Source of the DNA: Pseudomonadota bacterium
Lineage (GTDB): Bacteria > Pseudomonadota > Gammaproteobacteria > DASZBR01
DNA: 64,000 nucleotides
Reading direction: 5' to 3'
Assembly (NCBI GenBank): GCA_021777765.1
Contig: JAJYDF010000013.1
Span: forward strand, 1 to 64,000
In this document: piece after piece, positions 1-8,900 of the stretch
Layout of the letters: each line of letters begins with the position of its first letter
How positions within the stretch are numbered: the first letter of the stretch is position 1
Notes under the pieces: generated by a model
Database searches by the model: none
What the model was told of the DNA's origin: nothing
The model's input: only the letters and a program-made list of their open reading frames with translations
Translations under genes and position numbers: made by a program

Positions 1-157
1 TCTCAGAGACAAATACTTCTTCAAAGTCTTTATTCAGACCTCTAGTTCCTTTCGCCTGATTGTTTAGTGCGGAGTTCGCTTCGGTAAACAAGAGCGGCCA
101 TTCTACATTGTCATTTCTCTTTGTCAACTCGAACTTTGGGTAATTTTTTAAATATTT
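1..157 (-). other. Partial open frame running off the left edge, unrecognised
   Basis: The minus strand stays open from a stop at about 158-160 to the window edge. It reads through residues such as NDNVEWPLLFTEANS and has a possible TTG start at 127. There is no ATG and no clear ribosome-binding site, and I do not recognise the product. It could be the 5' end of a real small gene, a degraded gene or chance. The amino-acid composition is plausible for protein, which is the only reason to list it. Confidence 0.22.
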
Positions 158-246
158 TTAACGCCATTAACCATATTGCCAAATGCGTACAATTTGATCA
201 TCATGCGCCATTGCATAGCCCAACCCTTTTGCGGAGATTATTTTCG

Positions 247-495
247 ATGAAAAAAACAACCAATAGCACACTTGATCTTGAAACAGCATTAAAAGATTTA
301 GAAAAATTAGTCAGCGAAATGGAAAAAGGCGGCATCACTCTTGAAAAATCTTTAGAAAATTTTGAAAAAGGGATTTCTTTAATTCGTCAAAGCCAAGATA
401 TTTTAAAATCTGCTGAACAAAGAGTACAAATATTAATGAATAAAAATAATCAACCTGTTTTGCAATCTTATGAAGAAGATGAGAATGAACAATAA
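247..495 (+). CDS. xseB: Exodeoxyribonuclease VII small subunit
   Basis: XseB is the small subunit of exonuclease VII, which degrades single-stranded DNA in the cytoplasm; several copies bind each XseA large subunit. The 82-residue product has the usual family length and the typical helical pattern: LETALKDLEKLVSEMEKGGI, then a second helix beginning LEKSLENFEKGISL, then an acidic tail ending EEDENEQ. The frame extends upstream to 121, but the ATG at 247 has a GGAG (233-236) ten bases before it, and the family normally starts here. In many gammaproteobacteria xseB is followed by ispA and dxs; here about 320 bp of non-coding DNA follows instead, so that operon is not kept. Confidence 0.93.
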   Translation: MKKTTNSTLDLETALKDLEKLVSEMEKGGITLEKSLENFEKGISLIRQSQDILKSAEQRVQILMNKNNQPVLQSYEEDENEQ

Positions 496-815
496 AATTA
501 ATTAGTCTCTTAAAAAACTGACTTTTTTAATATGCTGTTTTAGCTATAAATAAATATTATATTTATCATCCAATTGATTACAATCAATGTCTATGCTCCT
601 CTCATAAGATATAAAGTATTCACTTTATAATTTCAGCTTAACGAATTATTCACTTATCTGACAGATTGAAAATAATATTGATTACTTATTCTCAAGCGGA
701 GTTATCTTTATCATTAATGAATGCCTGTGAATAAATGACTTTAATATTATTTAATCGGTAAAGACATGAAGTCATTGTGATTAATTTCAAGCTATCATTC
801 TTAAGGAGATACTGT
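496..815. other. Intergenic stretch without a recognisable gene
   Basis: This is about 320 bp of AT-rich DNA between xseB and a small secreted protein. I see no RNA gene, no strong terminator after xseB and no convincing -35/-10 pair. It presumably holds the promoter of the downstream gene, whose AAGGAG lies at about 804-808. Confidence 0.5.
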
Positions 816-1223
816 ATGTTTATTAAAACCGTTAAAAATGGTGTTATTGGAACAGCATTATTATCATTTCTATCAATCACAACAGCGAATGCTGTACCTG
901 TCACGGGATTAAATTTAGGTCAAACTTCAACGATAGCAAATCCTTTACCATTTTATTGTACGATCACCAATGCTAATAACAGTGATCATGTTTCCATGAA
1001 AAATAGAGCGGTGATGATTACTGGATTCACTAAACACGGTAAATTATCAACGAACGTTGATAAAATTAATAAAGTTTATTTTAATAGTTATCATGATCCC
1101 AAATATCCTAATCAAGATGGATTAGTATTTATTTTTGTGGACAACGGTAAAGCCGATGTGTCATGTCAACAAGGTGTTGGCACTGGCAGAACTTTAATGC
1201 CAGGAAATTATGGTATTCCTTAA
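816..1223 (+). CDS. Small secreted protein of unknown function
   Basis: The product has 135 residues. The ATG at 816 is chosen because AAGGAG stands about eight bases before it and because this start gives a clean Sec signal peptide: MFIKTVKNG, a hydrophobic core GVIGTALLSFLSI, then TTANA with predicted cleavage before VPVTGLN. The mature part of about 109 residues has two cysteines (in FYCTIT and VSCQQG) that could form a disulphide in the periplasm or outside the cell. It ends in a glycine-rich segment. I recognise no domain. It is probably monocistronic, with a hairpin following at 1255-1282. Confidence 0.7.
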   Translation: MFIKTVKNGVIGTALLSFLSITTANAVPVTGLNLGQTSTIANPLPFYCTITNANNSDHVSMKNRAVMITGFTKHGKLSTNVDKINKVYFNSYHDPKYPNQDGLVFIFVDNGKADVSCQQGVGTGRTLMPGNYGIP

Positions 1224-1254
1224 GAAAAAATCATTGATTAATTATTTCACTGAT

Positions 1255-1282
1255 AAATCCTCACGGAATACCGTGGGGATTT
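1255..1282. terminator. Hairpin between convergent genes
   Basis: A twelve-base-pair stem (one G-T wobble) closes a four-base loop between the rightward secreted-protein gene and leftward bioC. No long T run follows on either strand, so it is a terminator-like hairpin, not a textbook intrinsic terminator. Its position between two converging stop codons fits a bidirectional role. Confidence 0.45.
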
Positions 1283-1303
1283 AAAGTGAATGAAGGATGA
1301 TTT

Positions 1304-2185
1304 TTAACGGCTTAATTTTCTCAAATGGGCAAGCGGTATTGAAATAATCTGCTTATCATTTGCTGAAAAAGTTTCAGAACTTTCTGTACTCCACGCGTGA
1401 CCATATACAATTTCACACGTTGCAGGATATTCGTTACTTTCTAACTGATATTTTTTATACTCAGCCTGGAGTTGCGTGAAACTCATTTTACTCAATAATG
1501 ATCGTCTTTTATTAGGATGTAGATTGCGTGACCCCAGCATTTTTAAATCTTTTAATAATAATTTAATATGGGGATACATTAATTGAATATGCTCAACATC
1601 CATCACGGGATCGAGCAATTCAGCATGAAGTAAAGCGTCTCCAATATCATGCATATCAACAAATGAATTCACATGCGGAAAGTGATCGATAGCAGACCAG
1701 CTGATACGTAATTCATTTAAAGTATCTGGGCCTACAGTAGCAAATAATAATAATTTATCAGGGCTTAGCACACGATGACATTCACGAAATAGTGATACTA
1801 ATTCCTCACACCACGGCAACATCATATTTGAAATAATTAAATCAACACTATTGTCTTTTAAAGGCAAGTGATAAGCATCAGCGCAAATCGTATGCGTGTT
1901 TGCAATGGATTTTTCATTGGTATATCGCAACATATTATGAGAAATATCAATAGCTATTATTTTTGCATTGGGATATCGCTGTTGTATTAACTGCGCGCAA
2001 AAACCTGTCCCGGCGCCTAATTCAACAATTAAATGAGGTTGTAATTTTATATAATCTAATCGTTCAACAAGTCGGTGTGCGATTTCTTGCGGTAACATCG
2101 CGGCTTGATCATAATTTGCAGCAATTTTGTTGAATGTTTTTGCGATTTGCTGTTTGTTAAATACATTAAATTTTGAATGTGACAT
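1304..2185 (-). CDS. bioC: Malonyl-ACP O-methyltransferase BioC
   Basis: BioC methylates malonyl-ACP with S-adenosylmethionine, disguising it so that fatty-acid synthase can build the pimeloyl moiety of biotin. The product is a class I methyltransferase with motif I VELGAGTG at residues 54-61, an acidic motif II (IIAIDIS), and the post-motif SNMMLPWCEE in the position of the family's SN-x-ALQW. The N-terminal KQQIAKTFNKIAANYDQAA is typical of BioC. The frame reaches a TTG at 2230, but that lies inside an inverted repeat, so the ATG at 2185 is preferred; its ribosome-binding site is weak. No other biotin synthesis gene is beside it, but the transporter gene bioY is 0.6 kb away. Confidence 0.9.
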   Translation of the reverse strand: MSHSKFNVFNKQQIAKTFNKIAANYDQAAMLPQEIAHRLVERLDYIKLQPHLIVELGAGTGFCAQLIQQRYPNAKIIAIDISHNMLRYTNEKSIANTHTICADAYHLPLKDNSVDLIISNMMLPWCEELVSLFRECHRVLSPDKLLLFATVGPDTLNELRISWSAIDHFPHVNSFVDMHDIGDALLHAELLDPVMDVEHIQLMYPHIKLLLKDLKMLGSRNLHPNKRRSLLSKMSFTQLQAEYKKYQLESNEYPATCEIVYGHAWSTESSETFSANDKQIISIPLAHLRKLSR

Positions 2186-2216
2186 GCTTGTTTCAATAAA
2201 ATAATTCAAATTAAAT

Positions 2217-2308
2217 AGTAGCCCGGACAAAGGAGCGCCAGCGACGTGTCCGGGAAAATTTATAAACCCTCCCGGACACGTCGCTGGCGCTCCTTTGTCC
2301 GAGCTACT
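2217..2308. repeat. GC-rich long inverted repeat (mobile-repeat-like)
   Basis: Two arms of about 39 bp (2217-2255 and 2270-2308) are near-perfect reverse complements separated by about 14 AT-rich bases. Each arm itself starts CCCGGAC and ends GTCCGGG, so it could fold alone as well. The element is far richer in G+C than its surroundings and sits between the 5' ends of divergent bioC and the DUF1284 gene. It resembles a REP/BIME or small non-autonomous element; no terminal target duplication is obvious. Confidence 0.8.
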
Positions 2309-2385
2309 TTTATAATAAATAGTTATTGATTATCTCATAAATGATAAGATAATTCATGATTAATTCATTCATTACACAGTAACTT

Positions 2386-2802
2386 ATGAAAATTAAATTC
2401 AGACCACATCATTTTTTATGTACCGTTGGCTTTCAAGGCAAAGGTTATTCACCCGAATTTGTGCAAAACTTTTCTGATATAGTTTCCATCCTGAATGGCC
2501 CACAAGGTGATACAACTGAAATTGAAGTCACTGACATAACCGACTCTATTTGTGCACCCTGTCCACTTAAAAGAGAACATCTTTGCGTAACACAAGAAAA
2601 AATACAGTCATTAGATAACAATCATTCGGCAACATTAAATATTAAGCCCGGTCAAAATATCACATGGGGTGATGCTAAAAAAAGAATTGTAGAAAAAATG
2701 ACATTAAGCGAATTCAATCACGCTTGCGCACAATGTGGTTGGAAATCATTAGGAATTTGTGAGCAAGCTTTGATAGCATTACAAAATAATATTAAAAAAT
2801 AA
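2386..2802 (+). CDS. DUF1284 family cysteine-rich protein
   Basis: The 138-residue product matches the DUF1284 pattern: N-terminal FRPHHFLC followed by GFQGKGYSPEFVQNF, and a set of conserved cysteines (CAPCP, LCVTQ, ACAQCGW, GICEQA). These could bind a metal or iron-sulphur cluster; that is inference, as the family has no established reaction that I know of. The ATG at 2386 begins right at the family's usual N-terminus. The stop is ten bases from the stop of convergent bioY. Upstream lies the 2217-2308 inverted repeat, so its promoter must fit in the roughly 75 bases between. Confidence 0.82.
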   Translation: MKIKFRPHHFLCTVGFQGKGYSPEFVQNFSDIVSILNGPQGDTTEIEVTDITDSICAPCPLKREHLCVTQEKIQSLDNNHSATLNIKPGQNITWGDAKKRIVEKMTLSEFNHACAQCGWKSLGICEQALIALQNNIKK

Positions 2803-2812
2803 AATGACAATA

Positions 2813-3379
2813 TTAAGCTTTAACATTATTTCGCCAGAAAGTAGGAATAACACAAGCTAAGAAAATAATTTTGAAAATATCACCCATTAAAAAGGGTTTA
2901 ATGCCACTCACAAAAGCAGCGTTATAGCCAATAAATTGTGCTAAAACAAAAAAACCACAGCTTAAAATCAGAATTGTTGCGAAACCAGCAGCCACGATTG
3001 TGGTCATAAAATGTTTGCCCCACCCACACTCGGCCAAATAGCCCGCAGTAATTGCAGCAAATAAGAAACCGATTAAATATCCCAGTTGCGGCACTAATAC
3101 GCCGATGGTAAATACAGGTAAGCCACTAAAACCTTCCACTAAATAAAGCAATACTGCACCACCGCCCAAACGCCATCCCAAAGTCATGCCGACAAAAATA
3201 ACCGCTAAACTTTGTAAAGTCACAGCAACCGGTTGTAATGGCACCATAATTTTTGCAGAGAGTGCAATTAATAAACTACCTAATAGCATAAGAAGAGTAT
3301 TACGTAATACGCTGGATTTTTCAGATCCCCATAAAATGCTACGAAATTGTTTTTTTTCTGCAATCGCCAAGTTCATCAT
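2813..3379 (-). CDS. bioY: Biotin transporter BioY
   Basis: BioY is the membrane substrate-binding (S) component of ECF-type biotin uptake and can work alone in some bacteria. The sequence shows about six hydrophobic segments and the family signatures: IMVPLQPVAVTLQSLAVI, GWRLGGGAVLLYLVEGFSGLPVF and LVPQLGYLIGF. The frame extends to a TTG at 3397, but GAGG at 3384-3387 serves the twin ATGs at 3379 and 3376. No EcfA or EcfT gene is visible in the window. With bioC nearby, the cell seems able both to make a biotin precursor and to import biotin, which is common in host-associated bacteria. Confidence 0.9.
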   Translation of the reverse strand: MMNLAIAEKKQFRSILWGSEKSSVLRNTLLMLLGSLLIALSAKIMVPLQPVAVTLQSLAVIFVGMTLGWRLGGGAVLLYLVEGFSGLPVFTIGVLVPQLGYLIGFLFAAITAGYLAECGWGKHFMTTIVAAGFATILILSCGFFVLAQFIGYNAAFVSGIKPFLMGDIFKIIFLACVIPTFWRNNVKA

Positions 3380-3565
3380 GTCATCCTCTATTTTCAATAA
3401 TTCAGCTTAATGCCATTAATGTTTTTCCAAAGTGTTGCGTATACTACTCGAAATGGGTGATGAATTCTATCCTTATCCACACCCCCTCTGCACAAGCCGT
3501 GCCCTGTCACTACAACACTCAGAGAAGGTTTAGTATAAAAATAACGTCAGAAAAAGAGACAATTT

Positions 3566-4294
3566 ATGATAAAAAAAATAATCCAGTGGTTATTGCCTAC
3601 CAGTTGCATTTTATGTTCAGACGAAGTCAATAGCGATTTAGATTTATGTTATGCCTGTCATAAACAATTACCCAACATAAAACAAGCTTGCTATCGTTGC
3701 GCATTTCCACTCTATAACGACTCAAATTCTCATGGTATTTGTGGTGCCTGTTTACACAAACCGCCACCCTATGATCACACAATAGCATTATGCAGTTATG
3801 ATGAACCCATTATCACTTTTATTAATCTGCTTAAATTTTCCGGACAACTTAAATATGCAAAATTATTAAATCAATTATTTATTCATTTTCTTCAATCAAA
3901 GAAAGATTATTTAAATAAATTACCTGAATACATCATACCTGTGCCATTACATACACAACGATTAAAAGAAAGAGGATTTAATCAAGCATTAGAATTATGT
4001 AGAACTATCGCTAATTATTTTGATATTCCTATTATGCCTTACAGCTGCCAGCGTATTCGTGCAACAACATCACAATCATTGATTGATGCAAAAGATAGAC
4101 GAAACAATATGAAAAATGCATTTGTAATTAATCCTGCATTTCACGCAAAACATATTGCAATTGTGGACGATGTGGTTACAACAGGATCAACAGTCGCTGA
4201 ATTAAGCCAATTATTTAAAAACCATGGTGTAACACAAATTGATATTTGGTGTTATGCCAGAACAGTTTTACATTTTCCGGCTCATAATACCTAA
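3566..4294 (+). CDS. comF: ComF/GntX family phosphoribosyltransferase-like protein
   Basis: The 242-residue product has the family's N-terminal zinc-ribbon-like cysteine pairs (C14/C17, C28/C31, C42/C45, C59/C62) and a C-terminal type I phosphoribosyltransferase fold with the PRPP loop IAIVDDVVTTGST near residue 200. It also has VPLHTQRLKERGFNQA, a hallmark of the family. ComF is needed for DNA uptake in naturally competent bacteria; GntX supports use of DNA as a nutrient. The gene overlaps the convergent ygfX gene by 27 bp at the 3' end, so the last codons of both are read from opposite strands. The ATG at 3566 follows a weak purine-rich stretch. Confidence 0.88.
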   Translation: MIKKIIQWLLPTSCILCSDEVNSDLDLCYACHKQLPNIKQACYRCAFPLYNDSNSHGICGACLHKPPPYDHTIALCSYDEPIITFINLLKFSGQLKYAKLLNQLFIHFLQSKKDYLNKLPEYIIPVPLHTQRLKERGFNQALELCRTIANYFDIPIMPYSCQRIRATTSQSLIDAKDRRNNMKNAFVINPAFHAKHIAIVDDVVTTGSTVAELSQLFKNHGVTQIDIWCYARTVLHFPAHNT

Positions 4295-4699
4295 ATAAAC
4301 ACGTAATTGACGAAAATGATCCGACTCGATTGAATCAGGAAAAATTAAACAGGAACACCGTTTTTTTAGGCCTTCCAATGTAAAATTTAAAATGACTAAC
4401 CATCTAGAACAAATGGTATCGCCACATAATTGTGCTGCAAGCACTTCGCCATTACGGGTCATTAAATGCCATTGCCCCTGATTATTGATACTTATGCCAA
4501 TAATTGCATGTGGAGATGATAATAAAATATATTTATTAAAGCTGAATATCGCGTTAATAATTACAAACGCCGATAATAACAATTTTAACTCTATTGATAT
4601 TACAGATAAATTAATACCCATTAACGCACCGGCGTGCATCATAATTAATATAAATGCGAAAATTTTTGATGATTGCAACTCAAGACTTTGTAGTTGCAT
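4268..4699 (-). CDS. YgfX/CptA-like membrane protein
   Basis: The 143-residue protein begins with two hydrophobic segments (IFAFILIMMHAGALMGI and LKLLLSAFVIINAIF). Its soluble C-terminal part contains GQWHLMTRNGEV and ends FPDSIESDHFRQLRVYL, the family signature (DS-x-FRxLRV). YgfX is encoded beside sdhE in many gammaproteobacteria and was described as a toxin (CptA) paired with CptB/SdhE. Whether it is truly a toxin is disputed, and a role in flavinylation or membrane assembly is also possible. The start overlaps the end of sdhE by 20 bp, so the two are translationally coupled. Confidence 0.78.
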   Translation of the reverse strand: MQLQSLELQSSKIFAFILIMMHAGALMGINLSVISIELKLLLSAFVIINAIFSFNKYILLSSPHAIIGISINNQGQWHLMTRNGEVLAAQLCGDTICSRWLVILNFTLEGLKKRCSCLIFPDSIESDHFRQLRVYLGIMSRKM

Positions 4700-4937
4700 G
4701 AGTAATGATCTGTGTGATTATAGGTAATAAGGAAGGATCAGTAGGAATTTGTTTATGCACTAACCAATTAAATAAATCTTGATCCTGACAATTGAGCAAT
4801 TGTTCAAATGCATTTTGATCATTGCCTGATAATTGCGTAAATTGTTCTTTTAAAAATGTCCCTAATATGATGTCTAATTCTAACATGCCTCTGCGACAGT
4901 GCCATTGTAATCTTGCTTGTTGTGCAGATTGTGACAT
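4680..4937 (-). CDS. sdhE: FAD assembly factor SdhE
   Basis: SdhE helps attach FAD covalently to the flavoprotein subunits of succinate dehydrogenase and fumarate reductase. The 85-residue product shows the diagnostic LQWHCRRGMLELDIILGTF near its start; its RGMLE is the RGxxE motif required for flavinylation. The rest is the expected small helical bundle (FEQLLNCQDQDLFNWL). It is the first gene of a two-gene leftward operon with ygfX, with a 20-bp overlap. Confidence 0.93.
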   Translation of the reverse strand: MSQSAQQARLQWHCRRGMLELDIILGTFLKEQFTQLSGNDQNAFEQLLNCQDQDLFNWLVHKQIPTDPSLLPIITQIITHATTKS

Positions 4938-4984
4938 TTATTTCTCCATTGAGGGGCATTAAAAAGTATTACACAAGGAATTAA

Positions 4985-5033
4985 CCCACCCTCATCTACC
5001 GAAGGCACCTTCTCCCGCAAGCGCGAGAAGGAA
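4985..5033. repeat. REP-like hairpin, family A copy 1
   Basis: A dispersed element of the form CCCTCATC-x-CCGAAGGCACCTTCTCCCGCxxGCGxGAGAAGG. Its 3' part (5008-5031) folds into a hairpin of about 11 bp with one mismatch. Related copies stand at 10760-10808, 10861-10903, 16636-16680 and 16713-16756, always between genes. Confidence 0.75.
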
Positions 5034-5080
5034 AAAATTTATACTTTAAATTATTTAATTAAAATATTTATTTAAATATT

Positions 5081-5749
5081 TTACAAATAGGTAGAATGTT
5101 CAAGCCAATTATGATCCGGATAATACGCAAGCAAAACAGTGCCATCCTTAATTTCATTAATTAATGGTGTTGCTACTGCCGGATTTACCGCCATACAACC
5201 CCAACTACGTCCTAAACGGCCATGCATTCTAGCGAATTCTTCGCTCACATAATCTGCAGCATGAATTTCGATCGCACGAGCGGCAGCCAAATCATTATAG
5301 CCGCGTTCCAAACCATTTAAATGCAATGCTTCACCATGTTTACCAATAAATGCATCACCGGTTAAATACACACCAATACTGGATTCTAAACTGCGTGGAC
5401 TGTCTGAAAATGATGTTGGAATGTTCCAACCACTGTTTTGTCCATGCGCAACTAATGTATCAAAATTAACTTCTTTATTTTTTAAATCAATCACCCATAA
5501 ACGTGGTTCAGTGGATGGTTTTGAATAATCAATAATGGTTAATATTTGTTGTCTGTCATAACCTTCGGCATGCAATTTTGCATAGGCATCTAAACCCAAT
5601 TTTAAGACATGGTAATCGAGCCCTCTGCTTTGTAAACTCAAGCGCCAAACTGCAAAAGGTGAAAGAACGGATTGGTTTGTATCAGCAAATAAATCAGATG
5701 AAAATAAAAAACTTAACGTAACTAAAATTATAATAATAATTCTCGTCAT
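5081..5749 (-). CDS. Periplasmic murein L,D-transpeptidase-like protein
   Basis: The 222-residue product starts with a signal peptide (MTRIIIIILVTLSFLFSSDLFA, probable cleavage after A22). It contains the catalytic signature of the YkuD_2-type L,D-transpeptidase catalytic domain family: HGRLGRSWGCMAV, with nucleophile Cys185. Upstream are the expected IHAADYVS and LHLNGLERGYND segments. Such enzymes form 3-3 cross-links in peptidoglycan or attach proteins to it, acting in the periplasm. The usual proline after the catalytic Cys-region (GCPAV) is Met here. It is a single leftward gene. Confidence 0.85.
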   Translation of the reverse strand: MTRIIIIILVTLSFLFSSDLFADTNQSVLSPFAVWRLSLQSRGLDYHVLKLGLDAYAKLHAEGYDRQQILTIIDYSKPSTEPRLWVIDLKNKEVNFDTLVAHGQNSGWNIPTSFSDSPRSLESSIGVYLTGDAFIGKHGEALHLNGLERGYNDLAAARAIEIHAADYVSEEFARMHGRLGRSWGCMAVNPAVATPLINEIKDGTVLLAYYPDHNWLEHSTYL

Positions 5750-5952
5750 TAGCTAATTCTCCAGCGAAATGAAGGTCACGCAGGTTACCATAGAAAATTA
5801 ACCATGACAAGTCAGTCATAAGGCTTTATTCTCTAGCCAATAATTAATGGGTTTAATATAATTTAAAATTACTCGCATAATGACAGCGATATTTAATTGT
5901 AATCAAAACAATAACCACACATAACATTTAATAATTTTTTTCGGAAAAACAT

Positions 5953-8900
5953 ATGAGAATTCCTATTGAAATTACCCCCATAACCTCACAATCACAAAAC
6001 GCTATTCAACGCTCACCAAGCACAACAGAATTTATACATCCGCACAACGAACCAGTCACACTAGAAAAAAAAGAAAATGCCATTGATGATTTATCAAAAT
6101 TAAATGCACAACAATTAGATGATTTTTTTAGCAACCGCGGTGTAAAAGTTGGCAATTATCAGCAATACCTCAAATTCTTACACATGCTAAAAACTTATCA
6201 TATTGAATATTTTTCACAAATCGAAATCAGTTTTAAAAAAATAATGTCTTTATGCAAAGGTCATTTATCAGATGCCCTCAAAATTCCAGGGCTGTACTTT
6301 TTGTTAACGATTAAAATTAATCAATATTTTCTTAAAAATTTCAAAACATTTGAAACATTCAGTTTATATAGTGAAGCCATACCGACTCTATTAAATAGAC
6401 CTTTTTCATTTGCAAACACATTAACCGAAGAGGCTGTTTTAAAATATGTCAAGATATGTAAACCTGGTGAAATTAAAAACTTAGCACAATTCATGTTAAT
6501 GCCTTGTTCTTTATTAAGCAAAGAGCATATACAGTGTTTAGTATCTCATACCATGCTCACAGTAGGACAAAAACCCATAGACTATAAAAAATTATTATCA
6601 CAATTAACATTTTTTTGGTGTGGCCATCCACAACATCAACTTAAAGTTTATGAATTTTTTGATTTTTTAGCAGATGCCAATCAATATATTGAACCCCTGT
6701 GCGAGATGCTAGAAAAGCTCAACTTTGTTAGCAATGAATATAGAGATGAAAATGCCATTATAAGTACTGTATTTATAAGACAATTACGATTAGATTCACA
6801 AAAAGCAGGGAAAAAATCAGGTATTTATCTAAAAGAACTTTTAAACAATAATCAACACTTATTGTTAACAGCAAATAAGCATCTCAGTCAATTGGGCATT
6901 ATTTATAACATTATTATTTTACACTCACTATTACCAATACCTGAATTAAGCACTGTAACATTTGACCCATTTGCAAAAGAAAACCTTGCCGCGCTCGAAT
7001 TCCTCGATAAACTCTTTATTCAATATATTAAAAACACTAATAAATCAAACACTCGAAGCAAACAAGAAGACATAATATATGATTTTCAATTATTTATTTA
7101 TATGTTGTTTATTGGGTCTAATACAAAACCTTCGTCTAGTCAAAATATTAAGCCCATTGTTAACAAAGAATTAGATGATCAGACATTCTCTAACCAATAC
7201 GCCACTCGTTATAGCGACACTCTAAATAAGCTATTTATAGCTTTAGAAAAATTAAACAACAGTGATAACCTCCAGCGAGTGTTGCTAAATCATCCTTCAT
7301 TATTCAGAATAATGATTCAATTACCCGATAATAATTTGAATTTAGATAAACTCATAGAAATTAGTAACAATATTGAGAAGGCGCATCAATTTGCTGCAAT
7401 CAACCCTGAAAATCCTGCGCATGCTCAGCATTTGGCAGAATTATATCAATCAATTAGGCAGCATGAACTGGTTATTAAATATGCTTTATGTGCTATTAAT
7501 AAATCACATAATAAAGCAGAAAATTATTATTACTGCGCACAAGCTTCTATGAATTTGAAACTTTATACACAAGATCCTAAACTCATCAATTCTCATATAA
7601 CAATAGCAAAACAGTATATAGCAAAAGCACTGGTTGAATCCCCACTAAACCAACGATATCTTAATTTTCAAAACTTCATCATCAAGGAAGAAAGCGTTCC
7701 AAACCCTTCTGAAAATGATAGCGTCCTGTCAGGTTCATCTGTACTTAAATCAGAATCAACTAAAATGGAAGGAAATACAGTATTATTGCACACCGACTTA
7801 CGCAAAATATCCTGTAATATTATTGCTCCGTCTGAAAAGATTTCTACAAACACTCAAATAGAAGAAATAATCCCTGAATGCAAAGTGAATAAAATACAAT
7901 TTGATAAAAAGGCATTGATTTTTTTTCAACAGTTATTTGCACCCTATTTAACTAGCCAGTGGCAATTAACTGAGCAAAGATTTTTAACAAATCAAATGTC
8001 TACAAAATCCGAGACCGAAATAATTCAAATACTTAATCAACATTTATTGCAAACATCGGACTATTCCATGTGTTCAATACAAACATCGCCAGAATTAAGC
8101 AAAGCCATACAAGAATTTTCCGCTCATTCCATCAAACTCCTTGAGCAGCATTTTAACAATCAGGCAAAAATTGAACTGAAAGAGAGTATTTTAACAATTA
8201 AACCACTGCTTATAATTGACATTGACAAAATAAATACCAAAACCCTCTCAGATCAACTTATCAAGCAGTTTTTAAACCCTTTACCTCAGTATCAATTAGT
8301 AACATTCGCGATTGTATTAGATGAACAAGCAAAAAACGCTAAAAAACGTATTGATGAGATAAAAAATAACCTTCAGAAATTCATTGATGCAATTACTCTT
8401 AAATTTCACACGGATAATATTTATAATATTTCAGCGCTATTACCTAAACGAACATATAACACCAACCGACTACAATCATTACAAACAAGAATATTGGATA
8501 ATATTAATTATATTCAAACAATATTGAACAAATTACAAAATAGTTATGACGATGATTTACCCTTTAACCAATATGAAGTCGCATTAAAACAATTTTATGC
8601 AGATATAAGTACGATAAAATTACAAGAGTGTGAAGAAACAATGAAAAAATTAAGCGCTCAAGTGAATACGCTAGAATTGACATGTCATGATGGCTACAAA
8701 CTAGTAACAGAATGCGAACAAAGAATTGTTAAAATTAATGAACTCATCAAACAATTTAATGAAGCACTGATCCAATGCGACGAACAAATCAATAGTCATA
8801 AGCAAGCAAAGATGGATTATGCGGAAAGTTTCACTGATAAACAAAACTATCCGTCAAACCCAAAAAATACGGTCAAAAAAGACACTGAAATAAAGAAACC

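Noticed and set aside
121-246. N-terminal extension of XseB
   Set aside because: The extension is unlike the family and the ATG at 247 has a good ribosome-binding site; the extra codons are upstream non-coding sequence.
2186-2230. Longer BioC start at TTG 2230
   Set aside because: It would place the first codons inside the GC-rich inverted repeat, and the family N-terminus matches ATG 2185.
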